A DNA stretch of 64,000 nucleotides from Perkinsus olseni (lineage: Eukaryota > Perkinsozoa > Perkinsida > Perkinsidae). The stretch spans positions 1 to 64,000 of the forward strand of contig JABANP010000157.1 in assembly GCA_013115135.1 (NCBI GenBank), given 5' to 3'. Made by a program: the position numbers and the translations under genes. Positions 58,010-64,000 of the stretch are shown piece by piece (position 1 is the first letter of the stretch; every line of letters starts with the position of its first letter). Below the pieces are notes generated by a model. The model searched no databases. It was not told the DNA's origin and worked only from the letters and a program-made list of their open reading frames with translations.

Positions 58010-59866
58010 CTACCCTTGACGCCGTTCGAAGTAGTTGGCATCGACTCCTGCTTCCCGCATCTTATGCTCTAGAATGAAGAGCACCTGAGGTCGAAGCTGG
58101 CAAGATTCAAAATTGCTCCGCGATGATACTCACCTCATCAGCTAGGGCATCAACTTTCTGCTCGTACCAGTCGATCCTGGACGCAAGTGACTGGATGTAG
58201 ATTGGAATCCGGTTCACATCACGCGCCTTTGGTTCGCCTACAGAGCCGTAGCAGAGTACTCGCGCGAAAAATTGAAGACAATAGCCGCAAAGTCCCACCT
58301 CGAACCTTGGCGCATCCGTGCAAGAACTCATCGCGATTGACCTCGCCATCTCCATCAGCGTCGAGGCACTCAAAGACTCGGTTCAAGTCATTGACTGGCA
58401 TGTTGATCTCCGCTAAGAGCGAGATGATTTTTGGATTGTTTGCCGCTTCCTGAGAGGGTGAAGGCCTCGGTGTCAGATCGCCGGCGATCGTTTTTAGAGG
58501 CCCCTGTAACCGCTAGGACGACTACACTGCAGCGGCCTGAGCTCACAGGCACAACCTATTACTACCAGAGGTCATGCATAAGAGACCTCATCGATCGAAC
58601 TCCGGTCTCAGGGACGCTGGTTATCGTGAGCTAGCTTACATCAAGCTCCTCTTTGTCAAGTTTGCCATTCTCATCAACATCAATTTCTTCAAAGATTCTT
58701 CTCAGCTTCAGCATGACCTTGGCCTGTGCTCGAGATTTCTGTATCTTCAATTGCTTGTCATTCGCCTGATAGAAGAGCCGTCAAAGAAGATCCCGTCGCT
58801 CGGCCGGCGGTAGTCACCTTGGCGGCGTCGATGGCGTTGTTGACAATGGAAGAGAGCATAACGTTGAGGATTGCATACGCTGTGATGAAAAGGTATGGCA
58901 GGAAAAAGAGCCACATGACGGGGTAAGTTCGACCCACCGGCCGGGCTATGCTGACCATCCAGTGGTCCTGCGTTGTAACTTGAAACAGCGTCAACAAGCC
59001 TGCCCAGGGAGTACCAAAATACTCGTAGGTGTCGAAGTACTCGTAGGGTTCGGCGGTGAGGCGATTGGTGAAGGACCAAGCATTCGACTGGCCGAGGACC
59101 ATTCTCAAGATGATAGCGCAGACCCATGTTAGTGAGAACAGCAGCAGCGCCACCCAGGCAAGGGTTTTGAGCATCGCAATGACGCCAGTGAAGACCAGCC
59201 AGAGCTCTCGGAAGAATCTCAGTAAGCGGACCATTCTGATGAGACGAATCATCCGCACTAAGCGAAGACTCAGGAGAGACTTCAGGGCGGAATCGGACAA
59301 GATGAAAGTTTCGATGATGGTCTTGATGACGAGGACGCAGTCGAAGATATTGAAGGCGCTGCTGAAGTATTCGGCGCGATTGTAGTAGATTCTGACGGTG
59401 AGCTCGGCTATGTATATCAGTACAAAGAAGATGTTCAGAGTCTCGAAGACGAGGTGGTGAGGGTCTTCAGCGTCGGTTTGGATTCCTGCAGGGAGGGTTC
59501 CTGCGCCATTGCGCTCACAGCCGCTGCCCTACCGATCTCGATAGCGTTGAGGGCTATTATCACTCCCATCATCGCGTTGAACCAAGGACGCTCGCAAATT
59601 GGCAACTTGTTCTCGGGGACGGTATCTTGTGAGGGGACGAGGGAACTTTACGGGTGCATGGAACCTGGGGCGCTGATAGTACCCTTCTTCTGGGTGGCCA
59701 GTATTTGTTTTTTCGGAGTCTCCAGAGCGCCCGTCGACGAGTGGAGCTGAGTAGCGAGCTGAAAGGGCCAGAGTCAAACGGCAGCGGCGGCAGCTCGATT
59801 GGTCCCCACTGCGTTGTGCCTTCTCGAAAGGTGCGGATCCGCGAATGTGACCGCAGCCTGTGCCAT
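58010..59866 (-). CDS. Single-domain (6-TM) voltage-gated cation channel with two C-terminal EF-hands
   Basis: Start ATG at 59864-59866 (MAQAAVTFADPHLSRRHNA), joined in phase to APDTVPENKLPICERPWF. Then come S1 (NAMMGVIIALNAIEIG), S2 (FETLNIFFVLIYIAELTVR), S3 (FNIFDCVLVIKTIIETFI), S4 (RLVRMIRLIRMVRLLRFF, Arg every third residue, the voltage sensor), S5 (MLKTLAWVALLLFSLTWVCA), a pore loop (WAGLLTLFQVTTQDHW) and S6 (AYAILNVMLSSIVNNAIDAA). After a GTGACT intron come two EF-hands, FEEIDVDENGKLDKEELD (about 58620-58690) and FECLDADGDGEVNRDEF (about 58330-58385), with full Asp/Glu calcium ligands, then a helical tail (YIQSLASRIDWYEQKVDALA). The last supported exon ends at the TAG 58010-58012. The Asp after TTQ in the pore argues for a cation, perhaps Ca2+ or Na+, channel. 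Calcium feedback through the EF-hands is inferred. Confidence 0.82.
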
Positions 59867-59969
59867 GACGGGAATTCAGAGGAAGCACATCCGCTGCGAG
59901 AGCTCGGCTGTCTCCATGGGCACTCTCTGTGACAACGCTAGTCGGAGGAAACATTGTGAAACGATGAAC

Positions 59970-60601
59970 TCAGGCATCATGTAACATGCAAGTGAGCATC
60001 AGCGAGCAGACTTGACGCTCTTTCCAACTTCGAGGATGCCGGGTTGATGCGGTTGCCGTTTTCCTCTCGTAGCGCAGGAGAGTCAGCTCCTGAGTCAGCT
60101 CATCACGCTCTCGCCCTGGATGCAGTCCTACTACCTGCTGGACAGAGCCAATGCCACGGCGCACCTCGTGTAAACTCTCTCGGTCGATGGCTTCGATTCG
60201 GGACAGCATCTCCAGGGCTCGTCGAACGGCAAGGCTGGAAGAGGATTGAAGGGAATCCTGTTGTTCCAGTATCTTCACGCCAGCCTGGAGAGCGAGCGCC
60301 CGCAGCATTCCGCTTACAACAGTGATCTAGATAGTTTGAGGAGGGCTGATAGTCAACCATATGCCGCTCCGACCAGGCCCTGTAGGTTTAATTGGATCCC
60401 AGAAAGTGTCGCCATCACGAGTCTTGTGTAGGCCGCAGGATCGCCACCTCCCTCAGCAGGGCTTTCAGTGAGGTCCTCGTCCAGCATGGACTCGCCCTCG
60501 AAACATAGTCCTTCGCCAGGGAGTAAGATCACGAGCAGGAAGAGGCGCGACACCCCGACGATGCCTCCGCCCTTCAACCTGGCCTCGTTAGACAGGGCCA
60601 T
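59970..60601 (-). CDS. Small uncharacterised protein with hydrophobic N-terminus and helical C-terminus
   Basis: Starts at the ATG 60599-60601 (MALSNEARLKGGGIVGVSRL), followed by a hydrophobic stretch (FLLVILLPGEG) and an acidic segment. Downstream on the same strand another frame continues with ALALQAGVKILEQQDSLQS and RRALEMLSRIEAIDRESLHE (about 60180-60300), a clear helical, coiled-coil-like region. The join between the two pieces is off by one base, so either an unseen intron or a sequence error separates them. The gene might be secreted or single-pass. It lies just upstream of the channel gene on the same strand. No family is recognised. Confidence 0.35.
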
Positions 60602-60929
60602 CGGGATGAATACTGATGGGCCTCACTCGCGAGAGATTACGACTCTCTTTTCATCCCCCGGCTGTCAACCATGCCATCATCTCCCCTAGCGCGCAGCTCG
60701 TTCGCAATACGCCCCGCCATTCCACATGTTATGATCTACGGGAGGCCCTACAGTTCGCCGACGGCCGCAGGGGTGCCTACGTCATCTCCAGCGACTCTTC
60801 GACCACTCGCAGCCCACAACAGGTCCGCTCTATCGACCGTTTCGCACAGGGCGCGCATCCACCTACCCAGACCGTAGCCTGAGGGCGGCGCCATAAGCGA
60901 CTCGGATATTACTGCTGCACATAGGAGCA

Positions 60930-61991
60930 ATGATGCGCCAAGATACCCTCAAGCTGGCCCTTTTGGCCCTCGTCCTCCAGCAAGCGACGTATGGTCTCCG
61001 TATTCTTCAGTAGCCGACCCGTATCTGGTGAGGGCCGGGAGGGGTCCATACATCACCAGATAAACGCTTGCTAATACAGTAACGCGAGATCATGAGGCCA
61101 CCATGCCACATGGGAGCAGCAGCTATACTCAGTGCGTGTCGGAGAGAATGCAACGCGGAATAGTGAGGCCACTATGCCGTTGAAGCATATAGCCGCTTGA
61201 GTGCCTAGAAGGTTCTGATTCAGAAGAAGCCTAGCTGAGCAGATGTGCATGTGCGCACCGCACGACTTCAAGTTATTCCAATTTGGTCGACTACTGCCGC
61301 GAGTCTCTGCGGGCAATGACGACGAAACGCTCTACCACACCCGCCCCGCCTCGCGTCTCAACGATGGTCGCCCCGGCTACTACGCCTAGCATAACTCTCC
61401 ATGGCGCCCACCACCATTGGGTCCTCAACTACGATAACCTCAGGTGGCTGTCCCCATCCTTGCGAGTAGTTCCCATCGTCCGCTGGAAGTGTCTGCGTTG
61501 ACGCGTCAGTTAAGGGCGGTAAGTAGGAGCCTTTGCGAAGCTAATGAAGCACCTACCCCTTCATGCACGTACCCCTGCGGGTCGAAGGACTCACTCACGA
61601 GCTGTCCACACCGCTCCTTATCCTGGCATCTTAGATGCCTGCTTACATGGTCTTGGAGGCGCTTTTGGGAGGGGCATCATGTAACTGGGCTGAACATAAG
61701 ACCTTGGCCTCGAATACAGTCTTGCAGGGGGATTCTACCAGAGGGGAAATTCGATACGATGCCCCGGCTGATGATGGTCATTCAGTACCTGTCCCATATC
61801 CAGAGCTCGTGTGGGGCCTGCTGAAGCTGCTACCAATGCCCGGCTACGGTATGTTGAGCCAGCGGGATGTTACTCAGAAGAGATGGCGGGAGCTGCACGC
61901 TCGAGGGCACTCTTGGCCAGCTTCGCCGCCGCTGCTGGAGGTTCTGGAGACATTCCGCAGCAGTGAGAGACTGGGAGCTGGAAGACACTGA
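60930..61991 (+). CDS. Possible secreted protein, multi-exon
   Basis: An ATG at 60930 opens a textbook signal peptide (MMRQDTLKLALLALVLQQAT, then YGLR). The following exons are uncertain. A frame near 61305-61395 reads NDDETLYHTRPASRLNDGRP. The terminal exon (about 61632-61991) is clear: MVLEALLGGASCNWAEHKTL, VPYPELVWGLLKLLPMPGY, KRWRELHARGHSWPASPPL and a stop after RLGAGRH. I recognise no domain. An extracellular or vesicular protein is inferred from the signal peptide alone. The signal-peptide exon and terminal exon might belong to different genes. Confidence 0.4.
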
Positions 61992-62467
61992 CGAAGCCGC
62001 CAAGTAAAACTTCGGTGTCGGGTGCTCGGAAGCGTATCCGGCACAGTCCGTTCTTGAGTGATCCCTTCCGGAGGGCCGGACACTCCCAAGACTCCTCTCA
62101 GTAAAGTGCCTCCGAGCGAATAACCGCACACCCTTGAGTCAAGTGAGGAGATCAGGTGTGCAAGAGTGCGAGACAGATAGGCGATAGGCTTGCCTCAACT
62201 CACATGTGGTGGTTTGAAGTCATCAGCCTGGCTGTGAGAACCCCCTCTTGAATGCATCACGAGCAATCGTCTCCGCCAAAACCCCAAGTACCTGTAACAC
62301 CTCCTTACATCAACGAATGCTTCACTGCCGCTGTTGAGTTGAAATCGCGCGCGCCCGAAAATCATTCGGCCGCACGCAGACGGTGGTCTGTGCGTACAGG
62401 ACATGGAAGCTGTCGAGAACCGTGACACTAAAAGTTCTACCGGAAATCATCGCTTTATTGAGGCGAT
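61992..62467. other. Intergenic region upstream of the phosphate transporter
   Basis: No supported gene. It should carry the promoter and 5' UTR of the transporter. No distinct elements are visible. Confidence 0.5.
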
Positions 62468-63916
62468 ATGAGACTCTGCTGTTTTAGTTTGTTTATCCCC
62501 CGATCGAAGGTCGGTTTTCGCAGTTCCATGTCCGAAACTGAGACTGACGTCAAGGAGATCCCTCGCCGGAAGAGCACGCTCAATGTATTCCGCGAGAACG
62601 GGCATCTTATACTCAAGCTCGGCTCTGGCTTCTTCGCGGACGCCTATGATATGTTTGTGATAGACATAGTCCTGGCTATCTTGCAAGAGCTTCAGCTCGA
62701 GGATCCGGAGGGGATTGGCCTGACAGAGGAGACAAAAGGGCTCATCGCTGCCGCTACCTCTGCCGGTGCTGTGCTGGGGATGATTTTCTTCGGTGTACTC
62801 GGCGACTATGTCGGCCGTCGTGTAGCGATCATATGCACTGGCGCTCTGGTCGTGCTCGGATCTATCGCCTCCGCTTGCGTACAGCGCTCGGAGGTCCTGT
62901 CGTTGGCCTACCAGCTCTGCATTTGCCGCGTGGTCCTCGGCTTCGGCATTGGTGGCGAATACCCTCTGTCGGCGGCTATGGCATCGGAAAGGGCCTCTAG
63001 CGACGTTCGGGGCCGGGTGGTGGCCGGGGTTTTTTCCATGCAGGGCGTGGGCATGATCGCCGCCTCGGTGATACCACTAGTATTCCTCTCTGCTGGAGCG
63101 TCGATGCACTTCACGTGGCGCTTCCTGCTGGGCATTGCCGTGCTTCCGAGCGCCGGAGCGCTGTATTTTAGATTCGGTCTCAAAGAATCGGCTGCCTTCG
63201 ACCAAGCCAGACGACGAGCCCCGGCGAACTTCGCCTCTCGAGTCAAATCAGTGTTGAATATCCTGGTCTTGGTTGCCGTACCGCTGCTCGGCACTTCTCT
63301 GTCGTGGTTGTTCATGGATGTTACGTTTTATGGGACGGGTGAGTTCAAGCACGCCGTGGCTGACTCGCTCTTCCCAGAGGGCAACGGCCACGATAAGGTC
63401 GTCGATGCCGCTATCTTTGCTATGGTCATCTCGTTCATTGCCCTACCTGGTTACATTTGCGCGTGTCTTTTTATAGATAAGTTAGGGCGATGGACGTTAC
63501 AAGTTTTGGGTTTCTGCATGATGGTCGTCTTTTATCTGGTCATGGCCGTCTGTATACAGTTCAATGCTAATGCATATCTCAATTTGGTGGTCTTCGGTGT
63601 TACTTTCTTCTGGACTAACTTTGGCCCCAATACGACCACTTTCATCATACCCTCCGAGATTTTCCCAACAGAAGTTAAGACGACTTGCCACGGGTTCTCC
63701 GCGGCCATGGGTAAAGTTGGTGCTATTATTGGGGCCTATTCGTTTCCTACCTTACAAGCTAGAGTAGGTCTCCATGTCGTCATGTATGTCTGCTGTGTCG
63801 TTGCAGCTGCGGGACTGGTAGCGACTCTGGTATTCCTCAAGAAGAGCGTGGTGGACAAGGGCATCAAACTTCAGTTAGATAAGCATTCGACTGCGCGCTA
63901 TACGGCGCCGCAGTAA
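62468..63916 (+). CDS. Inorganic phosphate transporter, MFS PHS family (PHO84-like), intronless
   Basis: One uninterrupted frame. The ATG at 62468 gives 482 residues. The second ATG at 62528 (MSETETDVKEIPRRKST) begins a more typical cytosolic N-terminus, so the start is ambiguous. Family features: GSGFFADAYDMFVIDIVLA in helix 1 with the conserved Asp-Ala-Tyr-Asp, GVLGDYVGRR (MFS loop 2-3 signature), RVVLGFGIGGEYPLSAAMAS in helix 4 (PHS signature GGEYPLSA), LGRWTLQVLGF in the second-half loop, and FWTNFGPNTTTFIIPSEIFP with PTEVKTTCHGFSAA near helix 10-11. About twelve membrane helices are predicted. It imports phosphate by proton symport, probably at the plasma membrane. The absence of introns is unusual against the flanking genes. 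Confidence 0.93.
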   Translation: MRLCCFSLFIPRSKVGFRSSMSETETDVKEIPRRKSTLNVFRENGHLILKLGSGFFADAYDMFVIDIVLAILQELQLEDPEGIGLTEETKGLIAAATSAGAVLGMIFFGVLGDYVGRRVAIICTGALVVLGSIASACVQRSEVLSLAYQLCICRVVLGFGIGGEYPLSAAMASERASSDVRGRVVAGVFSMQGVGMIAASVIPLVFLSAGASMHFTWRFLLGIAVLPSAGALYFRFGLKESAAFDQARRRAPANFASRVKSVLNILVLVAVPLLGTSLSWLFMDVTFYGTGEFKHAVADSLFPEGNGHDKVVDAAIFAMVISFIALPGYICACLFIDKLGRWTLQVLGFCMMVVFYLVMAVCIQFNANAYLNLVVFGVTFFWTNFGPNTTTFIIPSEIFPTEVKTTCHGFSAAMGKVGAIIGAYSFPTLQARVGLHVVMYVCCVVAAAGLVATLVFLKKSVVDKGIKLQLDKHSTARYTAPQ

Positions 63917-64000
63917 GTTCTCGTCGGCGTTTAAAGTCCCTTCCGTCGTGAAATATTTTACTTTGCATAGTTCATTAGTATCACGTATTTGGCGCCTACC

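Noticed and set aside
59529..59954. 141-codon minus frame as the N-terminus of the channel
   Set aside because: A different frame, starting at 59866 with two introns, joins in exact phase to the S1 exon and gives a better protein.
1..64000. CRISPR arrays, insertion sequences, bacterial operons or prophage
   Set aside because: No spaced direct repeats, transposase motifs or tightly packed co-directional uninterrupted genes were found. The gene structure is eukaryotic.

Overview
The window looks like nuclear DNA of an alveolate protist, most likely from the Perkinsus (Perkinsozoa) side of the tree. This is an inference. Most genes are broken by many short GT-AG introns, many of which begin GTRAG. 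Base composition is close to even. There are tandem ABCA-type transporters, a mitochondrial HslU ATPase, a polytopic membrane protein fused to a cyclic-nucleotide phosphodiesterase, a single-domain voltage-gated channel with EF-hands, and multi-exon coiled-coil proteins. Nothing bacterial (operons, Shine-Dalgarno sites, IS elements, CRISPR) was seen. Gene models were built by hand by joining open frames at plausible splice sites. Terminal and catalytic exons are usually much better supported than first exons and low-complexity exons.

Layout: 1-2091 (+) holds a SAM-dependent methyltransferase entering from the left. 2195-6372 (+) is a Ser-rich coiled-coil protein. 7300-8993 (+) holds two small unrecognised genes. 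9057-32121 is a long minus-strand block with two tandem 2-oxoglutarate/Fe(II) oxygenase paralogues, an intronless two-domain VOC (glyoxalase-like) protein, a Whirly-type single-stranded-DNA-binding protein, and two tandem full-size ABCA transporters whose nucleotide-binding exons are partly identical. 32808-37652 (+) encodes the phosphodiesterase fusion, convergent with a kelch-repeat protein at 37974-40452 (-).

41814-49147 (+) holds armadillo/HEAT-like and coiled-coil proteins. 50121-53735 (+) is HslU, with a tRNA-Ala(UGC) gene nested antisense in one intron; a second tRNA-Ala(UGC) lies about 1.5 kb upstream. 54017-56966 (-) is an ankyrin-repeat protein. 58010-59866 (-) is a voltage-gated cation channel with C-terminal EF-hands. 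60930-61991 (+) is a possible secreted protein, and 62468-63916 (+) is an intronless phosphate transporter of the major facilitator family.

Several genes that otherwise look functional, including single-copy HslU, need a one-base correction, often in a short homopolymer, to keep their reading frame. This fits residual assembly errors better than wholesale pseudogene formation, but it limits every frameshift claim made here. Functional links: HslU and Whirly are probably mitochondrial, while the phosphodiesterase fusion, the EF-hand channel and the transporters point to membrane signalling and transport.
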